Origin: Symsagittifera roscoffensis
Taxonomy: Eukaryota; Xenacoelomorpha; Acoela; Convolutidae
Length of the DNA: 64,000 bases
Assembly (NCBI RefSeq): GCF_963678635.1
Contig: NC_087065.1
Location: forward strand, 8,085,209 to 8,149,208
Reading direction: 5' to 3'
This document shows positions 1 through 9,856 of the stretch, one piece after another. The notes under the pieces are model-generated. The model saw only the letters and a program-made list of their open reading frames with translations, searched no databases and was not told the origin of the DNA. Position numbers and translations under genes: made by a program. How positions within the stretch are numbered: position 1 is the first letter of the stretch; every line of letters begins with the position of its first letter.

Positions 1-190
1 GAGTTTTGGGGTCTAAAATTTTTTCTTGCTTGTGAAATTAAATCAATATTATGTGTGAAATAATCTATTATGAACCATGCCAAGATTTTTTGTAAGTCGT
101 GTTTTGTATGTTGTGAAACTTCATCTTTCGTGAAATTTTCTTTAATTATATTTAGAAAACTAGAGAGTAGTGTGATTTCATGTCGTACTC

Positions 191-673
191 TTATTGTTTA
201 GATGTTTCTGTCGGTGAGACATTTGGTATCTGGATTTCGTTTTCTAATATCGAGATATAACTATATATTATCGCAAAAACTTCATTGGTGAATATGGAGT
301 TTGCTCTTTGTGAGTTATGATATTGGATGCTTTTTATATATTCTGAGAATACTTTTGAGAATTCTAAATCAAGGTCGTCTGTTTGAATTATATATTTACT
401 GTGATTCTGGTTTGGTGAGCTGAATTCTATGGAGTAGATTCCGTATTGTTGTGTTAGGTTACATATATCTTTTAGATAGTGATCGATAATTTGTCTTTTG
501 ATTTTTACATCTGGGAACTCTGTTTTACATGGACTGATTCCGGGTTCAAACAAATCTAAGAGTAAATTTTTGCAGAATATATGCTGTCCTCTATCAGTGG
601 TTGCATCTACGATAAAGGGAAAAATATCATCATCATCTGGACTTTCTTCACCTGGGGTGTGCGTTGAGCTCAT
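191..673 (-). CDS. Uncharacterised acidic ORF, 160 residues
   Basis: This ORF starts with ATG at 673 and encodes an acidic protein. The N-terminus carries a run of four Asp (residues 14-17) after a Ser/Thr/Pro-rich start, and the rest looks like a mixed globular domain with many aromatic residues (IYSIEF, YIKSIQYH). No signal peptide or membrane segment is visible. I do not recognise the family. Its start lies inside the end of the neighbouring minus-strand ORF (26 nt overlap, different frame). Such packing is unusual for animal genes and more typical of compact mobile elements or integrated viral DNA. The minus strand here is strongly A-rich, unlike the racemase further right. It may be a real gene of an unidentified element or a chance ORF. 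Confidence 0.35.
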   Translation of the reverse strand: MSSTHTPGEESPDDDDIFPFIVDATTDRGQHIFCKNLLLDLFEPGISPCKTEFPDVKIKRQIIDHYLKDICNLTQQYGIYSIEFSSPNQNHSKYIIQTDDLDLEFSKVFSEYIKSIQYHNSQRANSIFTNEVFAIIYSYISILENEIQIPNVSPTETSKQ

Positions 674-1115
674 TTTTTCGTTCGATGACTGTTAATATGT
701 AATTATCAATGTGTCTAATTGGTTGATTCCAATTGTATAAATGTACTGGTTTGTGTTTATACTGCTTTTTTATTCTTCTTTTTCCTCTTTTTGATGAATT
801 TGAAGTTGTTTCTGAGTCAGAGAAATATAATTGATCGTGAATTGGGCAATTTTTATCTATTGATTCTTTTAGTTTATAAAGTTCGTCTAAACTGTTGGTT
901 TCTGATTCTGAAAATGCGTTTCGATTTTTTGAAAATCTTTTTCGTGTTATTTGTCTTTGTTTAGTTATTATTTTTCTCTTTAATGTTTGTCGTTTTGTTC
1001 TAATGTATCCAACTGTTTGTGTATGAGGTGTGATTACAAGGTCGTATTTTTTATTATCTATTTCACAATTGTGTAAAACGATTGTTTGTTTATTTCCTAG
1101 GTTTTCAAATGACAT
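648..1115 (-). CDS. Uncharacterised basic ORF, 155 residues
   Basis: This is a strongly basic protein with two Lys/Arg clusters: roughly residues 40-65 (RTKRQTLKRKIITKQRQITR) and residues 108-122 (SKRGKRRIKKQYKHK). Between them is a Ser/Glu/Asp-rich stretch (FSESETNSLDELYKLKESID). The clusters would suit nuclear localisation or nucleic-acid binding, but no family is recognised. Its 3' end overlaps the start of the acidic 160-residue ORF by 26 nt. Reading the minus strand, it is preceded by a long leader-like tract of short repeats (1190-1760). An overlapping basic plus acidic pair resembles accessory genes of retroelements or viruses, but that comparison is inference only. Confidence 0.35.
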   Translation of the reverse strand: MSFENLGNKQTIVLHNCEIDNKKYDLVITPHTQTVGYIRTKRQTLKRKIITKQRQITRKRFSKNRNAFSESETNSLDELYKLKESIDKNCPIHDQLYFSDSETTSNSSKRGKRRIKKQYKHKPVHLYNWNQPIRHIDNYILTVIERKNELNAHPR

Positions 1116-1189
1116 AAGGTTTAGGATGACGGATGCAAAAGGTTGTTAAATGATTTCTATTTGCTTAAACTGTTAGTCCTTACGATTTT

Positions 1190-1760
1190 TTTGTTAGCCT
1201 AACCTGGGTCTATTTGTTCAGGGTTGGGGAGAAAAGTATATCGATTCCGAAGAATGATTTTATACTTTCTCGTGGATAGTATAAGCTAAGGTGTTAACTT
1301 ACTTAATCTTACTTAAGGGTAGTGATTGTGTTCAGGGTTGGAGAATAGTAAATCGATCCACAAGGTTCAGGTATAATTAGAACGCGAGTAGTTCGTTAGA
1401 TACTATTTTAAACTTACTAAGTTTAAGATTTATCCTGGGTCTGGTAAGAGGGGGGATCAAGTGAAGGATGAATAACCGAAGTTCTTCACTGTTTATCCTA
1501 ATTTGAATGATTAGATTTGTTCAAAAATTTCTATTAGTCCTGGGTTTTTAGAAAGGGTTGGATAGTGAATCGACGTTTGAGGTCGTTAGACACTAGTTAA
1601 GTGGGTGGGGGAGAACAAAGTTGTTCTTTTTGATCCAAGGATAGGCCTTGATGATCAAGTTTTAAATTTAATTAAATAGAAAATGATTTAAGATCCAAGG
1701 ATAAGCCTTGATGATCTGATTTTAAAATTAAGTGAATTTAAGTTTAAAATGTTTTAAATT
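1190..1760. repeat. Short-motif repeat tract beside the overlapping ORFs
   Basis: Several short motifs recur. CCTGGGT occurs near 1204, 1435 and 1533. A motif of the form CAGGGTTGGRGA followed by AATCGAT occurs near 1220 and 1332, with a weaker form near 1553. A 60-bp tandem duplication starts at 1632 and 1692; both units begin with GATCCAAGGATA and continue with GCCTTGATGATC, so each can fold on CAAGG/CCTTG. No ORF of note lies here. On the minus strand it would be the 5' leader of the overlapping ORF pair. Confidence 0.5.
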
Positions 1761-2630
1761 TGTGTAAAGAATAGATTTAGTATTTTTATGATATTAGTGA
1801 GCTTATGAATGCTGTTATGTTTAGGCGATGAAGCTGGAACAACAGGATGATTTATAATTACTAACAGTTTATTGTCATGCTACTAATTTTTATTTTGATT
1901 TTTCAATAAATATTTTTCAAACATGTTTTGTATATTACTGCAGAATTTAGGAAAACGATCTGAGATCTTTTTATCAATCGTTATTGTATATTAATAATTT
2001 TGTTTAGCGCCTGAAATGATTTTGAAGATTGACTTCAAAATTTTATGTTTGCAAATGAAAATCTAAATTCATTGCTATTAGTATTCTAAATACAAAAGTT
2101 TGTTCTGGCTTTTGCCGAACTATCATATAACTATATGGTAAGTTTCTGCTTTGTCGTATGTCGTCTCTGGTTCGAGGTCTTCTTCCAATTCCGGGTAGTT
2201 CTGTTATCGTTCGGAATATTGGCTCTGATCTATTGAGTCGTAGAGACATTTCGATTAAATTATTGTCGTATAGCATTTTGTAAATGTTTTGTCTAAATTC
2301 TAATCTATTATTGGTTAATTCTAAGCTATTAAGGTCTTGTTCGAGACTTATGGTCGCACCAGATGAGTTAGGACCGATGGGTATAACTCATAGAGTAATT
2401 TCGGATAGGGTACACCGTCTGCTCGTCACGCTATCTTATTTTCGGCCGGATAGGTTCGTGCAACTTCTTAGTCTAATACCGATCCTAATCTTACTCTTAT
2501 ACTGTCTAGTCTCAGGTTGTTTAACTAGTCTCTGCTAGGCTCAATAGATCTAGGGTATACTGGTTTATTGCGGCTGCTGAAGTACTCGGGAGAGTTCAAC
2601 TAATTTCTAAGTTAAATTCAAATCTCTCTG
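1761..2630. other. No supported gene; T-rich tract
   Basis: This is T-rich sequence with a few short ORFs on both strands (for example 2043-2276 minus, 77 residues; 2284-2538 plus, 84 residues) and no recognisable domain. The strand bias resembles 1-1100, so it may belong to the same unidentified element. Confidence 0.4.
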
Positions 2631-2658
2631 GTGCTGAAATTACAAGTAATTTCAGCAC
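2631..2658. repeat. Perfect 13-bp inverted repeat (hairpin)
   Basis: GTGCTGAAATTAC is followed by the 2-nt loop AA and its exact reverse complement. A second, imperfect hairpin of about 56 nt lies at 2693-2748, with TGATTGG at one end, CCAATCA at the other, and a mostly paired AT-rich body. Confidence 0.7.
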
Positions 2659-2955
2659 TTACAAATAAGTGGATTGTTAGTTAGATGGATCATGATTGGT
2701 TAATATTAAATACTTTACATTGGTAAAATATCTAATTTATCCAATCATAAAATGTAGTTTAGATCAGGTTCCAAGAGGCTCCTGTTGAAAATCAAACTAC
2801 GCAAGCTAGTGGTTCAAAATCAGAGAAGCGATTCTGAAATTTTTGCTAACAGAAAAGGTGATATCACACTAGGCAGATAGCGTTTACATCAAGAACATCA
2901 ATATCTTGTTTGCTGTTCTTTTGGTCCTTGTTTCCGGAAGAAAAAACAACCTAAC

Positions 2956-3072
2956 CTGAGTTGCACTGAAGGCAATTGTAGGTGTAACTCTACATATGTC
3001 TGCCAGACAGTTCAATATTTTGCCACAACAAATGAGGACCAAAGCCAGGATGATGCACCAAGTGGAAAACAT
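2956..3072 (-). CDS. Candidate internal exon of a membrane protein (39 codons)
   Basis: On the minus strand, an open stretch with no in-frame stop lies between an acceptor-like site (CCTCAG just before 3072) and a donor-like site (CTCAG/GTTAGG, break at 2956). It is phase 0 and 117 nt long. The translation has a hydrophobic, cysteine-containing segment (WCIILALVLICCGKIL) and then NCLADICRVT, which suggests one transmembrane helix. Base composition is more balanced than the flanks. No partner exon was identified, although the SLC45 gene further right is on the same strand. The family is unknown and it could be a chance open stretch. Confidence 0.3.
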
Positions 3073-3159
3073 CTGAGGAATTGTGGTATCGATGAGATTA
3101 GTGCGTAAATGAGATAGTAGAAAACATACATAATGGTGCACTTACACCATAATGGCGCT

Positions 3160-4970
3160 TTTACGCACTAAAGCTATTAAAACATTTGGAAAACAATTAC
3201 AAACAAGAAAAACACAAAAAAAATCCAAAAAAAAATAAATTTTTTCATTATTTTGGCGGAAATATTTTTTGAGTTTTGAAGTCAAAAACTCATTTTTTTG
3301 AGTTTGAAGTCAAAAACTCCAAAAGTTAATTCAACTTAAACTAAACAAAATGTAAGCTTAAATTAAATTAGTAAAGGGCCTCAATTCAACAAAAAAAAGC
3401 ATGCTCGCTCGTTGTACTCGCTCAAACTAGAAAAAAAGGTTAAAATTTTCAGCCAGTTTTCCTCTAAACTGGAAAAAATAGTGTAAATATATCGTCCTTT
3501 GAATCAAGAATGAAAATGCCATAAAATGATTTATCATTCGAATCATTTTGAAGAATTTTTTTGATTTTGTGGTACCTAGTTTTGAAAACAAAAATAAACG
3601 AAAAAAAACCTGAATACAAAGCTCCTCCACAATTTTCAAATGGTTGGAACAAAAAACTCAACGTGTATGTTATGAACCTTCAAATCTATCTTAGTCTATC
3701 TTAGTCGGCCTTCAAGTTTGCTCGGAGGAAAGCGAGTCTATGTTCGTGTTAGTCAAAAATTTGTCATGTTTCGAATCCTACGTTGGAAGAAACTCGTTTC
3801 AGCTAGAAATTAATTTGAGAGCATCTATTTTTTCAAGGATTCGAGCCGTCCCCGGGTAATTTTTACAGAAATGATGAGAACGGTTGGGAGGATCATATTG
3901 GCTGGGATTTCGTTTAACAGTTTTCTTCCAATCGAAACGTGAAATTTAGAAAAAAAAGAACATAAACAGCTTTGCGGCCTTTTCAATGAAACACAAACGA
4001 GTCATTGCAAGGTAGCGGACATGAAAAGAAGTAAAAATCACTATGACAATTAAACAATTTGAAAAACTGAAAAACAAACAAGATAAGCAAAAGATGTTCA
4101 CATTTATTTCACATGATGTTCATTTCGAGAAAATCATTTCAAAACAAATTCAACCATTTTAATAATATTATCAAAATTGTTTGCCGAAGAATAACTAAGC
4201 CAAAAACATTGTGCAAAACCAGCTTGATTTAATTTTAAGTGGTAGTTATCAAAAATATTTGAGCAAATAAGACGAAATGAAGAAGTTGAAAAGAAAAATG
4301 ATGCTTTGAAGTAAACAGATGATTCAATGTTTTGAAAATTATTTCGAAGCGAATGATTTTCTCGAAGAACAAATTTTTCCCCACATATCTAGAAAAATAT
4401 AAGTCCGACAAAACTTTGAAGCGTAGACTTTATGAGCCGAAGGCGTTTGCTTTACTCCTAGACCCAATGAGAAGAGCTTGGGATATTTTGAGGTTTCATT
4501 ATGGAGCAAAGTCAAATTCTTCTTTTAATAATTTTGTCGCAAAATTATTTTCAGAAAAAAAATCTAATTCCTTATCATAAGTATACCGCCTCTTGAAAAT
4601 GAAAGCACTTCTGTCAATGTCAATTTTTACAATTTTTTATTAGTTTGATCATCGAGTCTGGTGTTATTCCTCGGATTCATAAAACATTTTGTGAAACCAA
4701 TTTGGTTCAATTTCACTAAATGTTTGCTGATTTGGTGATGTTTTTAGGTATATCTATGCTCATTAGTACAGTGGAAAAAAAATACCCCAAGAAACAATAA
4801 TAGAAAGCAAAAAAATTTTTGCCAGAAGGAAGGAACTCAAAATGTCCGTACTAATATTTAACCAATTTTATGGAAATATGGCTTTTAAATTTTGTGAAGG
4901 AAAAATTTTTCTCTCGTGAAGGAAAAATTTTTTCTGAAAATTCGTCATTATTGTTATTGTAAGTTATTTA
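3160..4970. other. AT-rich non-coding stretch
   Basis: No gene or recognisable mobile element is seen. The longest ORF (4332-4580 plus, 82 residues) is Lys/Phe/Ser-rich, as expected of random AT-rich sequence. Confidence 0.5.
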
Positions 4971-4974
4971 AACT

Positions 4975-5240
4975 CAAATTTTGCGGAGAACAAAAGTTTT
5001 TTTTCTGAGTTCTCCCCAATCACTAAAAAGACACCCACCAATTTTACCAAGTTGTTGAAGGAACGGGCCAAAAAAGCGTTTTAGGGACTTTTTTGAAATC
5101 TTTGACCAAAAATTTGTGTTTTTTGGCGCGCGCTCCCCCTTCAAAATTAATGTAGTTTGGCGCAAAAGTTTGAGAGCAGTGAGCCAAACATGGATATCTC
5201 AAAATAGTACAAAGGGGGGTCGAATTTTCCCATTTTAAAC
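4975..5240. repeat. Remnant of the hAT-like MITE family (family B)
   Basis: This shares the hallmark blocks of the family whose clean copy is at 36799-37078: TCCCCAATCACTAAAAAGAC, a block around GGGCCAAAAAAGCGTTTT, and GGCGCGCGCTCCC. It ends with the AAAGGGGGGTCGAATT block also found near 48090 and 52180. Terminal inverted repeats were not found, so the edges are approximate. Confidence 0.5.
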
Positions 5241-5377
5241 AATTTTGTGTGTTGACCGAACGCCTTGATTAGGGCTCAAAATGCTAATCAAGTGCATTCA
5301 AAAATAATAATTTTGACGATGTCGAGAAAAATTCTTGAAAAACGGATAGCTAGTAAGCTAGACAGAGTTCAGCGAAC

Positions 5378-5446
5378 ACGATTATCACGGTTAAAACGAT
5401 TATCACGATTATCACGATTATCTCGATTATCACGATTATCTCACTG
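5378..5446. repeat. 9-bp microsatellite (ACGATTATC)n
   Basis: About seven tandem units of ACGATTATC, with small variants containing ACGG or TCGA. Because 9 is a multiple of three, it gives an open frame of repeated Leu-Ser-Arg, which should not be taken for a gene. Confidence 0.9.
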
Positions 5447-5928
5447 AATCAAAAAAAATTTTACACCAAATTTTCTTGCAAATAAGCATTAGACAGTGCC
5501 ATTATAAATTTTGCGAACAGGAACAAACATCAGAAAGATTGAAAAACATGAAAAAGTTTCGATCATGATTATTTTTATTGTTTTGTTCTATATTTTTCAA
5601 ACTTTTTCTAAAAAAAACAAATGAATGACTATTTTTGATCAATTATTTATTTCTGATTTGCTATTTACCTAAAATTTTGCCAGAAATGAATTAGCAAAGT
5701 TTGACCTTACTGTTCCGACTCCGCGTTTTTATATAATTGATGCCGAGAATCAAATCATGGACTAAATATAGATGACAAGAGTAGTTTTTGGAGCGGGATC
5801 TCGTCCCGGCAACAGGCCCTAACCGTTTTGGACTTGAAAAAAATAATCGACCAATGTGAGACCATTTATTCAAAAAACATTTAATATTTGCTAATTTGTC
5901 ATAAAAATTTTAAAATTTTGCGCGTTTC

Positions 5929-5934
5929 TTTATT
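5929..5934 (-). promoter_or_regulatory. Candidate polyadenylation signal of the racemase gene
   Basis: AATAAA on the minus strand, about 90 nt beyond the TAA stop of the racemase-family gene. It is a plausible 3' end signal, but AT-rich DNA contains many by chance. Confidence 0.4.
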
Positions 5935-6023
5935 ATCAAAAATTTCGCAATAAAAAAAACAAAATTCAATTTCATATCAATAAAACACTTGATAAAATCC
6001 TTGTCTAGTTTGATTTTGTCTGA

Positions 6024-6857
6024 TTACTCGGCCGGTTTGTTTACGAGATACTGCTGTTCATCCGGTGACACGTTTTGCCCGAAACTGTACGCCTCTTGCT
6101 CTCCGTCCCACATTGCCTGCCAGTCCTGTGTTCCGTACCGCGGTTCGCTCAGGTATCCAGCTATTATGTAATTACACGCCGAGATCACATCCCAAACCGG
6201 AAGTCCCGAGGAGTCCCGAATCGCATTGGCATAAGCAGGGAGCTCAGTGCACTCCAGGAGAATGGCACGGACGTTTGGATAATCTTTCAAGGACTGATTG
6301 ACGAGTTCTATGATTCCTGGTTGTACTTCGTTGACATCGACTTTGCCACCCTCAGCTACGGCTTCGAATCCTGGAACATTCTCGCACCCGACGATGCGGA
6401 TTCCGGCATCAGAGAAAACGATTCCGTATTGTTTCTCGTAAATAGGCTCCATGGCTTCTAAAGCAGGTCCATTAGCGGTCATTATCATGACCTCGTCAAC
6501 AGGTCCTAAAGTTCCTTGGATTGATTTTAACTGAAGAAGTGAACTCATTACGATTCCCACAGGCTGGTCTTTCAGTGCAGCCTTGGCAATGTTCTGGTAG
6601 CGAACCATGAATCCGCAGTCTCCAGTTATGGCGTTGACGTTTTTCTCATCGATCAGCCAATTAACAGATTCTGTGAATCGATTCTGGACATCTTCAGGCA
6701 TTGCGCCCTCTTGAACCATATCGAAAGTGAGTCCTGGCACCACTTTGTAAAAGACAGAGTATCCGAAGGTATCCGGACAGTCGATGTCTCCACAGTCTGG
6801 AGGGTAGTTGTAGTCCAGTCTGATCACGCCGAGCCGTGGTGCCGGTTTGAAACTCAT
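6024..6857 (-). CDS. Aspartate/glutamate racemase-family protein
   Basis: An intact, intronless 277-residue protein matching the Asp/Glu racemase superfamily: two-domain, cofactor-independent racemases that use a pair of cysteines. The N-terminal PRLGVIRLDYNYPP and CPDTFGY blocks are typical of a subgroup I associate with microbes and algae. Cys81 in the ITGDCGF motif and Cys203 in LLECTELP sit where the two catalytic thiols are expected, and TANGPALEAM (127-136) fits the central sheet. There is no signal peptide or membrane segment, so the protein is probably cytosolic. The ATG at 6857 precedes the conserved block by only a few codons. The gene is visibly GC-richer than its surroundings, with an in-frame TAA at 6024-6026 and no broken motif. 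Substrate cannot be told from sequence (aspartate, glutamate, hydantoin or related). Lack of introns and distinct composition would fit horizontal transfer or a retrocopy. Confidence 0.85.
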   Translation of the reverse strand: MSFKPAPRLGVIRLDYNYPPDCGDIDCPDTFGYSVFYKVVPGLTFDMVQEGAMPEDVQNRFTESVNWLIDEKNVNAITGDCGFMVRYQNIAKAALKDQPVGIVMSSLLQLKSIQGTLGPVDEVMIMTANGPALEAMEPIYEKQYGIVFSDAGIRIVGCENVPGFEAVAEGGKVDVNEVQPGIIELVNQSLKDYPNVRAILLECTELPAYANAIRDSSGLPVWDVISACNYIIAGYLSEPRYGTQDWQAMWDGEQEAYSFGQNVSPDEQQYLVNKPAE

Positions 6858-7719
6858 GATGATGAATTTTCCAAGAAATGATTCAGATCGAGAAATGAAC
6901 AGCGCTTCGAAGATTGGTTTTATTAAACTAATAATATTCTTATGACTGTTTGCTCCAAGACAATAATTGAGATAATATTTGACAACATCTGTAATTCAAA
7001 CTTTAAGGTCGACATCATAATGACCTATCAAAGATATATTTCTGAATTAATTGTCTTAAGCTGGACAAATTAGTTGACTTCCCGAAAAAATAATTGATTC
7101 ATAAATCATCTCAATCTCAAAAACATGTTTCTAACATTCATATTGGCATTTTTTCACTTTTAATAAATTTCACTTAACTCATTGGAAGAAAGTGACGGAC
7201 AATTGTGCTCTTTTTTCCTCTTCAGACAAACTTTGATTTTTAACAAGCATTCTTGATGGATATTTTACTTTAACATTTGAAAGATATTATTTTCATGAGC
7301 TCAAATACAGTAGTTCATTTCTGATTATAACCTTATGAGTTTTTGTAACCTTATAAGTGCTTGAAGAGTGCCAATTTGGCCATTATAGAATAATTAGCAA
7401 GCAATATATATATTGCGATTTTAATGTGTGACCTACAATATCATCCGGCTCGTTAACCATTCCATATAAAATTGCGCCCAGCTGTTTGTGAGGTGAAGAA
7501 TTTCAGAAAAAATCAGAAAAATTGAAAAAAAAAATCGTTTTTTTTTCATTCAACATAATCAAATACTAATTAGTGATGTTAAAGGGTAGATTTGCCCTAA
7601 TTCGAGCAGTCTAACCTTTTACTCAAACCAACTTTGAAAATTTATTGATAGTTCGGACAAAAGTTTGTAAGCCATCTGAAGATATCAAAGCATGGAGCTC
7701 AAACGTATAAAGTTAATTC

Positions 7720-7824
7720 GGTGTCCCACTCTTTAACCATACGATATATAACCCCCTCTGTTTACACCCCCTATATTATAACCCCGTAACATGATAACCC
7801 CACAACAATTTAACCCCCTTTTAA
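7720..7824. repeat. Left terminal inverted repeat of the MULE element
   Basis: It contains five or six spaced AACCCC-type blocks (for example TATAACCCCCTC, GTAACATGATAACCCC, CAATTTAACCCCC). The same order is found on the reverse strand at the right end. Confidence 0.85.
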
Positions 7825-8179
7825 TGACGATAATTTGTTTCAAATTAAGTCCTTTTTATAAGTACAGGAGTAGTCCAATTAAGCTTACTAATTGAGGCCT
7901 GAAAAGCTAGTCCTAATTCACTTGATGCCTCTAGCATCTCAAAAATAATTGCATTTCGATTAGTTAGAGAAATAATCCCTCACTCACGCGTTTAAAACAG
8001 AGATAACCTACATGGTGCTAATTGAAGGCAACAAAAGACGTTTGTGAGTTTTATAAAAAATCATACTTCCTATTTCTTTAACCATTGTTATACCACTCAG
8101 ATCAGACATAATGTTTGAAGCGTCTTTCCATTTTACTTTATCTTCAAAAGACAAACAAATGCTAGTGGTATCAGGCCAC

Positions 8180-9330
8180 GAGTATTAATTTAAACGCAAA
8201 AACAAGACAACAACAAATTGGAACTGCTCAAAGTACCAAACCCATAAATGCTGCGCAACAACAATTACGGATGGAGAAAACTTTATTGAAACGAGGGGTC
8301 AACATAATCGCGATATTTCCACGGGCAAACCTGATGCTCGACTAGTTTTGAAAAACATCAAGGATCTAAGCGATAGTATCACCCCAACCGTCGCAGTCGC
8401 AACCGCCATTCAGCCAATTACAGACAACATTGCCACTCAACTAGCCCTAGAATCCAAAGAAAATTTAGTTTGCACCGCACAACGAGCGCGCAAGCAACGA
8501 GAAGAAGTCTTACCAGTCTCCCCAGCAACCAGAAATTTCAAAATACCCGAATTTTTCAAATATTTGACAGTGGCAAAATGATCACGAAAGGATTTTTTTA
8601 TTTGGCAACCCTGATAAGAAGACCTACCAGTCTCCCCAGCAACCAAAAGTTTCGAAATACCCGAGCTTTTCAAAAATTTGACAGTCGGCAAAATGATCAC
8701 GAAAGGATTTTTTTATTTGGCAACCCTGAATTGCTACGTGTGCTTGAAACATACATTTTTTAGTTGGCTAATGGAACTTTTGAATTCACCCCAAAAATGT
8801 TTTATCAACTTTACTCCATACAAGTTAGTCTTTCAGGAATAGCCCCTGCTTTCATATATGCGTTCCTGCCAAATAAAACAGAAAAAACTTACCACCGTTT
8901 CTTAGAAGCCCTAAAAAAACTAGCCCTTGATAGTAGACCTGAAAAATGTTTACTGGATTTTGAGCAGGCCGCTATTCAAGCTTTTCAGAAAAATTTTTCC
9001 GAGACCAAGCTGTCTTGATGTTTCTTCCATCTTTCACAAAATTTTATGAGGAAAATCGCGCAGCACGGATTGAAAAAGGATTACGACACAAACCACGAGT
9101 TCGCTTTAGCACTCAAATGTTACCCGCACTGGCTTTCGAAAAAGAAGAAGAAAAAGGAATTTCATACGATAAAATACTGGAGGACATTCAAATAGTTTGC
9201 GATCACACCATAAAAGAGTCGGAAAAAACAGCAAAAGTTGACGAGCTTTGCCTTTATTTTGGCAAAATAATGAATACATACAAGGTGTTGATTTTTCTTT
9301 TCCCTCCGCCCAACCCTCTATGGTGAACCC
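8180..9330 (+). pseudogene. Broken FLYWCH zinc finger-MULE transposase
   Basis: The FLYWCH zinc-finger part is read just before and into 8348 (WNCSKYQTHKCCATT, then a GQHNRD segment replacing the usual H-x-H). The MULE transposase core is at 8764-9018: NGTFEFTPKMFYQLYSI, LPNKTEKTYHRFLEAL and the acidic LLDFEQAAIQAF motif all match the family. A further stretch (KKDYDTNHEFALALK) is read in another frame after 9018. Frames change near 8500 and 9015, and a TAG at 8761-8763 splits one frame. The break near 8500 comes from a ~125-bp tandem duplication. The protein would bind the transposon ends and cut and paste the element, but this copy cannot be translated as one chain. Confidence 0.8.
8500..8750 (+). 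repeat. ~125-bp tandem duplication inside the MULE transposase
   Basis: Two copies of a block beginning CCAGTCTCCCCAGCAACCA and ending TTTATTTGGCAACCCTGA. The second copy keeps the coding phase expected before the transposase core; the first interrupts it. Confidence 0.8.
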
Positions 9331-9408
9331 ATTGGTTGTACCCTTGATATACCCGTTATCATATTTACCCGAAATTCAACTTTTTGGGAAAATTGGAAAA
9401 TATTTTGC

Positions 9409-9478
9409 GCCGCCAGGGATTCGATCCTTTGATATCTAGATTTTGAGACTAACGCTTTAACCACTATACCATGAGGCC
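9409..9478 (-). repeat. tRNA-like block (SINE head or tRNA pseudogene)
   Basis: On the minus strand an A-box-like TGGTATAGTGGTTAAAG (9455-9471) lies about 28 nt before a near-perfect B box GGATCGAATCC (9417-9427). These are the internal RNA polymerase III promoter elements. The acceptor and T stems pair poorly, so it is not a good tRNA gene; a tRNA-derived SINE inserted in the MULE is more likely. Confidence 0.5.
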
Positions 9479-9856
9479 TGTGGTTATCATCCGAATTATT
9501 GTTCCAAGTTTGGCTCTTTGATCTTTAATTACGCCCAAGAAATTCAAATGGTTTTGGACTGTTTTTATGGGACTGTTTTTGGAACCTTTTTTTGATGTTT
9601 CGGACTCTTTTGTATGGGACTGTTTTGTGTATGCACCAATTTGATTCATGTCGGTGGGATTCGTTTTCAAGTTCATATCAAAGTCTAGACTATCGGCAAA
9701 GTCATTTCTGTTCAAATCTAAAACGCATTTAGCAGCGTGCATGTTAACTCATTTTGGTTCGCAAAATTTTTCGCAATTAAAGCTTTGATGTTTACCGACG
9801 ATATGGTTCCGAATCCTTTTCAAGTAACTTTCACTTTGATTCTAACAATTGGTTTT

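Noticed and set aside
4332-4580. 82-residue plus-strand ORF
   Set aside because: Composition biased to Lys/Phe/Ser, no motif, no splice or repeat support.
5265-5447. 60-residue ORF ending in repeated Leu-Ser-Arg
   Set aside because: It is a read-through of the 9-bp microsatellite.
6065-6461. Plus-strand ORFs of 78 and 128 residues opposite the racemase
   Set aside because: They are shadows of the conserved minus-strand gene.
9464-9742. 92-residue minus-strand ORF inside the MULE as a second gene
   Set aside because: No motif; it overlaps the tRNA-like block and is not matched in known two-ORF MULEs that I recall.
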